Below are positions 32,903 through 42,055 of a DNA stretch of 64,000 nucleotides, in pieces; the first letter of the stretch is position 1, and the number at the start of each line of letters is the position of its first letter. The DNA is from Zygaena filipendulae (taxonomy: Eukaryota; Arthropoda; Insecta; Lepidoptera; Zygaenidae). Location: NCBI GenBank assembly GCA_907165275.2, contig OU015675.1:2435501-2499500 (forward strand), in the 5' to 3' direction. The notes under the pieces were generated by a model that was not told the DNA's origin, did not search any database, and saw nothing but the letters and a program-made list of their open reading frames with translations. A program made the position numbers and the translations under genes.

Positions 32903-34476
32903 TTGGTAGGCTTAATTACTTTTTGAATGACATTTTCACTTTCCATGTAATCTAATTCTTCTTTAAGACGTGACATTAAGGAATAAGGAATACGACGTAC
33001 AGGACTGACTACAGGTTTTACATTTTCATCAATATCTAAATGCACTTTATTTGGTAAACATCCAAGACCATGAAATAAACTTTTAAATTGGTTAATAATA
33101 CTACTTACTGACTCTGGACATTGACACTGACCTTCGACTTTTGACTCTGACATCTGACTTTTTGAATTATTTGTGACTGAAAAAATTCTTTTAATAATGC
33201 CCAATTTTTCGCATGTATATTTGCCTATAACAGTTTGACATACCATATCTGCTACTGCAAAATAAATATTAGAAGTTAGACCATTAGGAAATTGACACTT
33301 TAGATAACAGCTACCAATAGTTGGTATATTATTACCACTGAATGAATATAACCTGTTACTTAATTTATGAATAGGTACATATATTTTTAGACTTTTTAAG
33401 GTAAATTTTGATATTACATTTATGTCTGCACCTGTATCTATAATGGTGTTTAACATTTTACCATTATGAAGCTTAATTTTTAATTCCCATTTATTATTGT
33501 TGGGTTGACAGTTTACTGAATTAATTATGAAGTTTTCATTGACTTCTTGACTTACGGTACCTACATTTTTATTTTTGAAGAAACAACACTTTGAAAAATG
33601 ATTTAATCGACCACAATTGTTACACGTTACTCCTTTGGCTGGACACTTGAATCGATGTACCTCATTGCACCTTGTACATGTTCTTTTGAAATTTTGATTC
33701 CAGGATTGATTTCTTGACTGATAATTTTGATGATAATTCCGATTTAATGAGTTTGTACGATTTGACGACCTTTGACTACTCTGTGAAGCTGATCTATTCC
33801 TCCGATGGTGACTTGAAGACCTGTTCCTTCTGTCTGTTGACCTTATAGAATTAATTTTTTCTTGAGTGACCTTTACATTTGTACTTTCATTGATGCTTCT
33901 CGAACGTTGTTGAGTAATTACATAATTTTTTGAAACTTTGATTGCTTTTTCCAATGTTAATTTTTCATCTAATAACAATTTTTCTCTTATATCATTATCT
34001 TTAATGCCAATGACCAACATGTCTTTTACTAAAGAATCTTTTAATTGTTCAAATTCACATGATGATGCTAAATTATTTATTACTGTTATGTAATCATCAA
34101 CCGATTCATCTTCTTTTTGATGACGAGAGAAGAAGTTGTATCTTTCTACAGTTATATTTTTTGTCGGACTAAATTTATTTTCAAATAATTGGAGGACATC
34201 TTTTAATTTTAAAATTTTGGAATCTTGATCGAATGAGTTATATATTTCCAAACATTCATCGCCTATGAGGCTTAAAAGTACTGCAATCTTTTTATTTTCC
34301 GGTTTGGTAATCAGATCTGTAGCTTCTAAATAAATCTCAAACCTTTGTTTCCATAACTTCCATTGGTGGAAAACATTCGAGCACGTTTTTATATTTAGAG
34401 GTTTGATTCCTGCCAAAAATATATTTGTATTTTGCATACCTTTCGTTAATTCTGAAGGCTCCACTTCTGACACCAT
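32875..34476 (-). CDS. Gag-protease of the LTR element, cut at the start of RT
   Basis: A 533-residue frame. Residues 1-200 are a Gag with the W..W...FE.YL pattern of Mag-type elements. A Ser/Arg/Asn-rich basic region (about 205-265) leads to cysteine fingers (CTRCNEVHRFKC and CNNCGRLNHFSKC, about 270-300). The aspartic protease has IDTGADINVIS at about 346-356. After it the frame enters the N-terminal edge of the reverse transcriptase (RRIPYSL, KPTKWVSS) and stops, because the following RT sequence is deleted and the frame is shifted. The ATG at 34476 uses the last base of the LTR, so the first codons overlap the primer binding site. A second ATG in MQNTNIF is an alternative start. Confidence 0.88.
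   Translation of the reverse strand: MVSEVEPSELTKGMQNTNIFLAGIKPLNIKTCSNVFHQWKLWKQRFEIYLEATDLITKPENKKIAVLLSLIGDECLEIYNSFDQDSKILKLKDVLQLFENKFSPTKNITVERYNFFSRHQKEDESVDDYITVINNLASSCEFEQLKDSLVKDMLVIGIKDNDIREKLLLDEKLTLEKAIKVSKNYVITQQRSRSINESTNVKVTQEKINSIRSTDRRNRSSSHHRRNRSASQSSQRSSNRTNSLNRNYHQNYQSRNQSWNQNFKRTCTRCNEVHRFKCPAKGVTCNNCGRLNHFSKCCFFKNKNVGTVSQEVNENFIINSVNCQPNNNKWELKIKLHNGKMLNTIIDTGADINVISKFTLKSLKIYVPIHKLSNRLYSFSGNNIPTIGSCYLKCQFPNGLTSNIYFAVADMVCQTVIGKYTCEKLGIIKRIFSVTNNSKSQMSESKVEGQCQCPESVSSIINQFKSLFHGLGCLPNKVHLDIDENVKPVVSPVRRIPYSLMSRLKEELDYMESENVIQKVIKPTKWVSSIVHT
34461..34475 (-). other. Primer binding site of the LTR element
   Basis: TGGTGTCAGAAGTGG directly follows the 5' LTR. Reverse-complemented it reads CCACTTCTGACA plus CCA, which matches, as I recall it, the 3' end of eukaryotic tRNA-Leu with the added CCA. 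Confidence 0.7.
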
Positions 34477-34632
34477 GTTTTATATTGTGGATGATGTTGG
34501 TCTGGATGGATTATTATTTATTTAAATAAATACAGCGAGATCAGTGACGAGACGATATATTTTTATTCAGCGGACATTGTACATCTGACATAGACAATTG
34601 ACCACAGACAACATAGATTAGAATCTACAACA
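34476..34632 (-). repeat. 5' LTR
   Basis: 157-bp terminal repeat, TG...CA, with AATAAA inside. It is identical by eye to 30260-30416 and is followed on the outer side by the target duplication GGGTG. Confidence 0.95.
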
Positions 34633-35003
34633 GGGTGTAACTTCATTTTCATTTTAGAAATAAGTACCTACCTATAACGTTTTATTTATTGTTATGTAGC
34701 AAATTAGTTACGTTAAATTAAAAAAAAATACTTAATGCGATTTGTTATCAGTGCACGATAATCTAATAATATTTTAGGTAGTCACAATATAATCGGACAT
34801 AATTTTATTATAAAATTTTATATATTAGATTTATCAGTTCATTTCCATTAATCAAGACTGATTATTGACTTAAAAAATATAATGACATATTTTGTTCATA
34901 TTCATATACCTAAATAATAAATTATGTTTTTACGTCTTTACTTACTGGCTGACAGTTCAGTTTTATAAACAAAAAATGATTTGATTAACGTTATGTAAAA
35001 ATT

Positions 35004-38000
35004 ATGAAGGAAAATTACAATTTTTTTCTTCTATTTCTAATTCTCGGTCAATTGTTGAAATGTAGAGCCGAAAGAGTCAAGTTGAATAGTGTCAGTGGCT
35101 TGGAAAATGAACTGAGTGCAAACTTATCCGATGTGTCGAATAGAAACCGAATAACGACATATGCTCACCGCACTGTTATCACATATAATTGTTTCGCAGA
35201 GAGAAGTTATTTAGTTGGTAAATACATTGCTTTTTTGGTGTTATAGAGTATACAACGTGTTAATGCATTAATTAAAAACCTGATACACCCAAATTAAGAA
35301 AATTAACATTAATATGATTAAAATAAAATTTTTGTCGAAAAAATTAATAGTTTACAAGTTATTCAACCTTAGTTTGGAGGTGACCGATCTACGAAGTTTC
35401 AAGCGCTACGCCCGCGCCTACGCGTCAATGACCGATTCGTATTCGATAATTTAGACATGAGCTCGTAAAAATGAAAAAATGTAAGCTAAATTAAAACGTG
35501 GTGCGATCGATTCGTAAGTCGATTCTGAGCAAACTACTTTTTAGTTTTTAAACAAGAGAATTATTGAAAAAAAGTGGTCAAAAATAAAAAAAATAAAAGC
35601 AAATATATCTTATGACGTAGAAAATACTTTGAACTCGTATATGGTTTTTTGTTTAAAGGCTCAGTTTGAAGGCGGGATGTGTTTTTTTTACTTTCAATTA
35701 TTTCTTACCATTTATATATTATACTAGCTGTCCCGCGCGGTTTCACCCGCGATAATTTCGAAGTTCCCACGGAATTGTTCCATACAAATTATTCAACCCC
35801 TTTTCATCCCATTAGGGGTTGAAATTTAAAAAATCCTTTCTTATCAGATGCCTACGTCATACAAAGAGCACACCCTCCAAGTTTCAGGTCTTAACGATCA
35901 GCGGTTTAGGCTGTGCGTTGATCCATCAGTCATTCAGGACAAAGGATTTTATATATAATATACTGCTATAGCTGTCCCCCGCGATTTCATCCACGGTAAT
36001 TTCGGAGTTCCCGCGGGAATTCCGGGATAAAAACTATCCTATCTTTTGAGTTAGAGCATATTATAAATGGTTACAAAATTTTATCAAAATCCGTTCAGTA
36101 GTTTCGGAGTCCATCGCGGACAAACAACGTGACACGTGATAGAAGATAAGATATTTAACTGACTAGAAATATAGTAGATATTTTTTTATGAATACAGACA
36201 CAAAAATGGAAACACTGGCATATGGCGAAAACTCATGGACATTCCCCCAGCAAAATGTCAATCTGTCACTGGTATATCCTTCAGAAAAAGTAAGTGATTT
36301 AAATTCTTCTTCTTCTTCTTTAATAATGGCGTCTATAATTATAATTTGCCAATGACAATGTTTCTTAATAATAAAAATCTCTTCATCTAGATACTGCTAG
36401 GTACTTCTTTAATTATGGCGCTTCTCATGACATAATAGATGTTATACGGTTGTTGATGAGTGATAGCCGTACCGAAAACACGCGTGTTACACTTTGTGTC
36501 ACGTTTGTCTTCGTTATTTCAGTCACTTTTAAGCATCTATTTTGGACCCTGAGCAGGAAACTGCAGGCTTTCAAGATAGCCATGTTTTAACTTGGGGAAC
36601 AATCTAACATTATCATTGGCGTTTCGCCATCATTGAAGAAGTAGATGAAGAGACTTTTATTATTAATATAATTGGAAAATTATAATAATTATAGACGCTA
36701 TTATTAAAGAAGAAGGAGAAGAAATAGATGTTATACGCCTTTTATATTGAAAAAATCAACTTATATTCAGTCAAGAAAGAGGAATCCTTACTATTATAAA
36801 TGCGAATATGAGTTTATTTGTTTGTTACGCAGTCACACCGTATCTACTTAACCAATCATCATGAAATTTTGTGTACACGCTTTCAGCGTTAAAAAGAAGG
36901 ACATACCGCACTTAATATCATAAAATTCCATTGGGTGGGACCCTATATCTTTTTTGTACTCTAGGCAACGTGTATGCAAAATTTCATGATGATCAGTTGA
37001 GTAGCTAAGGCGTCAAATTAATAAACAAACAAACAAACAAAATCACATTAGCATTCATCTTTATATAATAAAAAACAAAATTTCTCTATTCTATTCTAAT
37101 TCAAAATTCTAATAAGTCCGTCAGTTAGAAAATGAAAATAATAAACACGTATTTTTTGCTTTTTCAAATTAATGAAAATAAACAGATTAAGCGCATTAAA
37201 GCTTAGGGTGGGGGACTCGTGACGTCATTATTCGGTATAAGCACCGTATAAACTGCACCGAGTTGTGACGTCGCATGAAATTTCAACTCAATCTATCGCC
37301 GTTATTTTTTGATTAGGTAAAAAAGGAAAAAATACGTGTTCAATTTTTTTTATTAATCTACACGACGCAACGGACTAAAAAATATTTACTAACTAACCCA
37401 TTAAAAGCCATTAAGGGCCATTTATGTAACTTTTGTTGCTATCATATTTTAGTTACAATCAAAAAAATTGCGATTTTGTGATTAATTTTGAAATAATTTT
37501 CAGCTTTTGAAGTAGGAATGTTGTTTGGGTTGATTGCTAGATATTGTAGGTGTCAAAACGTGCATATTGTGATCGCAAAACCACCATGTTTTCGATTGGA
37601 ACCGAAAAATTATTGAAACAAAATTAAAGTTACATAATAGCCTCTCAGGTGTCGCTATGTGATTAATGTCCATGCTTATAATTTTTGTTTATTACACTTT
37701 TCAGCACGATGAGCCGTTTATTTTAAACGACAATGAGACGCATAAAGTGGTTGCTGGATTTCATGTGATACTGCATTTTGATGGCAAAGATATAAGCGGT
37801 TTCATAGAGACCGGTGGAATGTTGGAGGTAAATGACGAAATCGGTGACTTTAGAGAGGCTGCTGGAGTACTTTCCGTAACTATTCAAAGTATTCTGTATT
37901 CAAAGTTGACCATAAGTGTAGCTCCTGTTGACGTCAATAAAAATTACCTACAATCTTTGAATTACAATGCGATAACAGCCTTTATTTTTCTATGAATCTG

Positions 38001-38889
38001 ATGATTTTAAGTGATTGTAATAAGAAATCTTAAGTATAGGTAATATAAAGACTTGATTTGAACCACAAAACATCTCGCTCTTCATCAGTCTCCTAGTGCT
38101 AGTTGTAGCCGGAAAAGGCAACAAAAAAAACACGCTGCACTTTTTTATTGGTTATGTAAGAGCAGTATTTTTAATATATTAAGTACAGAAAAGGACATAC
38201 TAGGTACTTTTTATTAACACGGTTGAGGGATCAACTAGGTAGTAATACTATAAAAAGATTAGATTTTTTGTTTGTTTCTACCTAATGGATACACTCAAAA
38301 ATTACTGAGCCGATTAAAAAAATCTTTCACTTTTTGGAAGCTACAGTGTTTCTGATTGACATTCGGTATTTTTTTTCGGTATTTCCGTTGGAACTCCGAA
38401 ATTAACGCGAGTGAAACTACGAGGGATCAACTAACCTAGACATATAAATAAAATTTAAGTATGTCTGTTTGTATTTTCAAATTAACAGCTTTTTACTAAA
38501 TGCATGTGAAAGTATATACGGTACTTTACGGCACTGTACGGTAAGTACTAAATTTTTCTCTGTCTGTCTGCCTGTTTGTTCCGGCTAACTCTGAAACGGC
38601 TGGACCGATTTTGACGGAAATTTCACTGGCAGATAGCTGATGTTATAAGGAGTAACTTAGACAACTTTTAATCCCGAAATTTCCACGAGATCTCTGAAAT
38701 TAACGCTGGTGAAACTGCAGGGCACAGCTTGTATCAAATATTATGTTGAACGTCCATTTTCAGGAGTCAATAACTCTGTCTTTCGTGATGCAAGGCACGT
38801 CGACGGTTTCCTACCAGTTTTGGCTGTTTGGCGTTGACAAAGCCTCCGTTACAAACAACGAAGACGAAACCAAAATAGCCAGATGTTGA
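35004..38889 (+). CDS. Divergent four-exon MBF2-like secreted protein, gene 6
   Basis: I assemble four plus-strand exons: 35004-35217, 36198-36289, 37705-37827 and 38764-38889. Every junction has GT/AG ends and compatible phases (1, 0, 0), giving 184 residues and a stop. Exon 1 codes a signal peptide (MKENYNFFLLFLILGQLLKC) and a serine/asparagine-rich region. The MBF2-like core is residues 117-166, split over exons 3 and 4: VVAGFHVIL, a central TGGMLEESITLSF, and YQFWLFG. Its 50-residue length equals the core of genes 2 and 3. Similarity is by pattern only, so the family call is tentative, while the exon structure is better supported. The frame of exon 3 stays open past its donor for 55 codons to a stop at 37995, so an alternative C-terminus is possible. 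The three introns contain Helitron-like and palindromic repeats. It is antisense to Wnt5, 3 kb from Wnt5 exon 1. Confidence 0.62.
35724..36142 (-). mobile_element. Two adjacent Helitron-like copies in intron 1 of gene 6
   Basis: One begins CTAGCTGTCCCGCGCGG at 35724. A second begins TAGCTGTCCCCCGCG near 35968 and ends with GTGACACGTGAT at 36142. The second belongs to the subfamily of 23109-23570. Confidence 0.55.
36305..36722. mobile_element. Dispersed repeat with TTCTTC/GAAGAA ends, copy 1
   Basis: The left end TTCTTCTTTAATAATGGCGT and right end ACGCTATTATTAAAGAAG are inverted. The middle includes TCAGTCACTTTTAAGCAT and GGCGTTTCGCCAT, shared with 7230-7487. Confidence 0.55.
36784..37075. 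mobile_element. Decayed Helitron-like pieces in opposite orientation
   Basis: A left piece on the plus strand (TCCTTACTATTATAAATGCG) meets a right piece on the minus strand (ACAAACAAACAAACAAA end), as if two copies met head to head. Confidence 0.4.
37090..37400 (+). mobile_element. MITE with CRE motif, copy 2 (in intron 2 of gene 6)
   Basis: Same family and orientation as copy 1. TGACGTCA occurs at 37220, and the second site has decayed to TGACGTCG at 37266. Ends are worn. Confidence 0.55.
38200..38735 (+). mobile_element. Decayed Helitron-like pieces in intron 3 of gene 6
   Basis: Two partial copies, with AACTCCGAAATTAACGCGAG near 38390 and GGACCGATTTTGACGG, GGGCACAGCTTG near 38610-38730. 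Confidence 0.4.
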
Positions 38890-38930
38890 GCGTCACGCAC
38901 CGACCATCGTGGATGTCAGCGTGAACTCGT

Positions 38931-39297
38931 AATAGTACATTGTTATCCTAGGGGTGAAAGTAACTTATTTAGTCCCGAGACGGGGTTTGGCCAATAGATC
39001 GAGGGACTAAATAAGTCTTTCTCCCGAGGATAACACTGCTTTTCACTACGAATGCAAGGAAAGTCAAAATAAAAATAGGAATTAGCTAAAGAAAAAAATG
39101 AGTGAATTTTATTTTACATAAATCAACCATTAGGTGTGCTACTGGCCAGTAAGCATGCCCCTATGACATAAAAAAAAAACTTGAGTTTCTGCAGTATCCA
39201 GCTGTTATTTGAAAGTGATTCTCCCTAGGGCTGAAAAGTGTTACTTTCAACCCGCTTCTCAGGCAACTTCAGACCTACTTTCCGAGTATGAGTAATG
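38931..39297 (+). repeat. Direct repeat unit 1, just 3' of gene 6
   Basis: Starts AATAGTACATTGTTATCCTA and ends TTTCCGAGTATGAGTAATG. Subterminal GGGTGAAAGTAAC and GTTACTTTCAACCC are inverted, so this may be a MITE-like element. Confidence 0.6.
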
Positions 39298-39758
39298 TAA
39301 AAACTTTTTTACACTGTACCCAGATTCACAGATCCGGATACAAATTAATGTCCTTACAAAATGTAGCGTCGATAGATAAAAAAGAAAACAACTGTCAAAA
39401 ACTTACTCACACACATGCCAAATTGTAAAGTAATAGTAAAAAAAAGGTTATCCATTTTACAGGATTTTTGTGCTCATACCTACAGTTTTGTATCACTGAC
39501 TGTGTATCTCTCTAAGTCATTTAGTATAACAATGATTTCTGTAGGAAATATTACGATTTTCTACGATTATAAAATTAATTTCATTAATCTTGCGCCGTGC
39601 GCATTCAGTTTTCGTGAATAATGTATATTTTATTTAATAAAATATATCTATTGTTGTGTTCTTTATGTAGGAATTCTTTTGTTGTTCTTCCACACTATTT
39701 CAAACTTTGGTTATAGAGCCTGTCCTTTTGATATGTTTATGTATTTTGTGAAGATAAG

Positions 39759-40295
39759 AATAGTACATTGTTATCCTAGGGGTGAAAGTAACTTTCTCCC
39801 GAGGGTAACACTGTGCTTTTCATTACGAATGCAAGGAAAGTCAAAATAAAAATAGGAATTAGCTAAAGAAAAAATGAGTGAAGATCGGATAGTCGCTTGA
39901 CACTTTCCCACCTATTTCTTTTTCTTTGGCGGGCTAGCTATTCAGCCAGTATTTTTTTATTTACATTGTGGCGACCTAAAAAAAATATTATCTTTAATTA
40001 TTAAGTATTAATTAAAGAAAATAAAAAAATATAAATAGGAATTAGCTTAAGAAAAAGTGAGTGAATTTTAATTTTTAATTAATACCTACTTAAACTTTAC
40101 GTTATTTCAATTTTACATCGCGCTGGCTGTATAGAAAGTTGAAACATGGTTCAATAGAAATGTGAAAATAGACCTAGTTTTTTTTTAATAATTTGACAGT
40201 TGTCAGTTGAAAGCGATTCTCCCTAGGGCTGAAAAGGGTTACTTTCAACCCGCTTCTCAGGCAACTTCAGACCTACTTTCCGAGTATGAGTAATG
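39759..40295 (+). repeat. Direct repeat unit 2
   Basis: Same start, internal (AATAGGAATTAGCT.AAGAAAAA) and end words as 38931-39297, with an extra AT-rich insert of about 200 bp in the middle. Confidence 0.6.
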
Positions 40296-40923
40296 AAAAC
40301 ATATTTAACACCAATCTTAACACCCAGACTTGGATATACTCAATAATATTCATCACATAAATGTCTACCCTATATGTACCTACAGAGTACCTTTGTAATG
40401 ATAATAATATAACAATTTTTTAAATCATTACTTAAAATGTGTAGTACCCATATTTTAACTAAAACGGGTAAGAAAATTCAAAGTATCTATTATACGACCT
40501 CTAAATACAATTACTTTTCCAATAATTTTTTTCTTTAAATTAGATCTTATAATTTAATTCGAAAATACATATAGGTACATTACTTTAAAGTTTAAACAGT
40601 TATTCCATTAGTCAGTTGTTCATAAATAGAAGATTAATGTAACCGCAATATTATATAGCAAATAACCGCAGGAAAGCTGCCCTAAGCTTCGATGTGATTA
40701 CTCGAAATTAAATTAGAAAGCACACGGTTTTTCGTTTTCGTACAATATAATATTAAATTTTATCAGCGGCACACCTGAGACCCGTCTAGACGTCTAATAA
40801 AACTGTACGACTATAATAAAATACAAATAAATACACTAACTAGGTAGCTTAGGTAGGTACTTACATCTATCTATAAGTTCTAACTAAGGTTGTTTGTTTA
40901 TTTGTTAAAGAAGAAGTTGTATA

Positions 40924-41370
40924 GTAGCTGTGCCCCGCGGTTTCATCGGCGTGAGTTTCGGAATTCCTGCAGGAACTCCAAAGTAAAATGTTATCCAAAA
41001 AATAAGAATAAACATTTCTGGAGAGATATAGAAAATTGACCTATTCTCAGACTTAATAAATATACACAAAAAATTTCATGGAAGGCGTTTTGGAGGAGTT
41101 CGATAACAAACACTGTGACACCAGATTTTTATACATAGAAGATTATAAGTACCACGCAATAACAATAACTAGTTGTGCCCCGCGGTTTCACCCGCGTTAA
41201 TTTTAGAGTTTCCGTGGGAATCCCGGGATGAAAAGTACCTACCCTATGTGTTAATCTAATGTATTAGCTATATTATTGTAAAGTTTCATTTAAATCCATC
41301 CAGTAGTTTTTGCGTGAAAGAGTAACAAACATCCATCCATCCATACTACTTACAAACTTTCGAGTAGGAT
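40924..41370 (-). mobile_element. Two Helitron-like copies 3' of gene 6
   Basis: Ends at TAGCTGTGCCCCGCGG (40925) and CTAGTTGTGCCCCGCGG (41169). The second contains CATCCATCCATCC. A third, badly decayed piece lies at about 41505-41720. Confidence 0.5.
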
Positions 41371-41880
41371 ATATTAAAGCAAATACAGAATATCAGAGCT
41401 TCTTCTTGTTAAACATGCAGGTCAGACGTTCGTAATCTCTACAATAGGTATCATTTGATAAAGAACAAGAGGACATGGATACTGGATGGAATAAACTGTT
41501 TAATAGAAACTAGTCGATCTCGCATGGTTTCATGGGTTTATTTCAGAGTTTCTGTGGAAATTTCGAGCTAAAAGCACCCTGTGTCACTCAGAAATACTGT
41601 AGCTGTCTATAATTAAAAGAATTTCTAAAGTCAATTTTGAGTTTATCCATTAGATACATCCAATGAAAAAGACATGCAAGAAAAATTCAATTTTTCAGTC
41701 AAAGAGCTGAAAAGGACGAACGGACTTACTTCAAGAGTCACAGAATTTAAGAACTAGTGATTTCAGCCCAGGTTTAAAGTTTATTGATTAAATTGATTTA
41801 CCACGGAAAACAAAAAAATCAGGTGTGATTTATAAATCACACAAAAAATCTTAATTAGAATAAACTAATTATTTACTTAC

Positions 41881-41999
41881 AACCAACTTCCGTTAGTCCA
41901 TGGCTCCCGTCGTTTTCGCCCAGTAGCGTTGTTAGCGGCAAAAATCCAGACGAGTGCAGTTAGAAGTATTAAAAACTGAAACACTGTGTTCGACGCCAT
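41881..41999 (-). CDS. Wnt5: Wnt5 exon 1: start codon, signal peptide and furin-like site
   Basis: First coding exon of a secreted Wnt ligand, read on the minus strand. The ATG at 41999 has a good context (CAAAATGG) and an in-frame TGA two codons upstream, which fixes the start. Residues 1-22 are a typical signal peptide with a leucine/isoleucine/valine core. A basic RKRR site follows at 28-31 and could be cut by a furin-type protease. The mature start has two N-glycosylation sequons (NAT at 24, NGS at 36). The exon ends TGG TT followed by GTAAGT, phase 2, exactly what the acceptor of exon 2 at 15065 needs. The joined stretch around the junction (NGSWFNMG) resembles the mature N-terminus of vertebrate Wnt5 proteins. 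The 26.8-kb intron is long, so the link rests on phase, strand, signal peptide and this short similarity. Five of the six nested secreted-protein genes in the intron are complete in themselves and the sixth is on the plus strand, so none can supply this exon. Confidence 0.72.
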
Positions 42000-42045
42000 T
42001 TTGCATCAACAGTTGTAGCACGAAATGGCGGAATGTTATCGTCTA

Positions 42046-42055
42046 CGCCATCTTG
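42046..42055 (-). promoter_or_regulatory. Possible Pho/YY1 site upstream of Wnt5 start
   Basis: The minus-strand word CAAGATGGCG lies about 47 bp upstream of the Wnt5 ATG. It matches the core of the YY1/Pleiohomeotic motif (AAGATGGC). In this position it could be in the 5' UTR or core promoter. This is a short match only. Confidence 0.25.

Larger units (their letters stand above)
30260..34632 (-). mobile_element. Ty3/gypsy (Mag-like) LTR retrotransposon, RT-deleted, very young
   Basis: Complete LTR element on the minus strand in Wnt5 intron 1. It has two 157-bp LTRs starting TG and ending CA that I read as identical, flanked by GGGTG direct repeats (30255-30259 and 34633-34637). A 15-nt primer binding site follows the 5' LTR and a polypurine stretch precedes the 3' LTR. 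The inside codes Gag, protease, RNase H and integrase, but the reverse transcriptase is missing at a deletion junction near 32880-32900. No envelope ORF is present. Gag resembles the Mag clade. Identical LTRs imply recent insertion, so the defective copy was probably moved by enzymes from a full-length relative. Confidence 0.92.
15066..41880 (-). other. Wnt5 intron 1, hosting nested genes and transposons
   Basis: 26.8-kb intron defined by the exon 1 donor (GTAAGT, 41880) and the exon 2 acceptor (ACAG, 15066). It contains six MBF2/REPAT-like genes, one LTR retrotransposon and many Helitron-like and palindromic repeats, listed separately. Gaps of note: 18930-19780 nothing recognised; 23570-24430 mostly plain AT-rich sequence with a Helitron fragment near 23800-23890; 24900-25430 and 25800-26900 nothing clear; 28330-29330 AT-rich with a GAA run near 29015; 34640-35000 nothing; 40300-40920 nothing. 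Confidence 0.55.
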
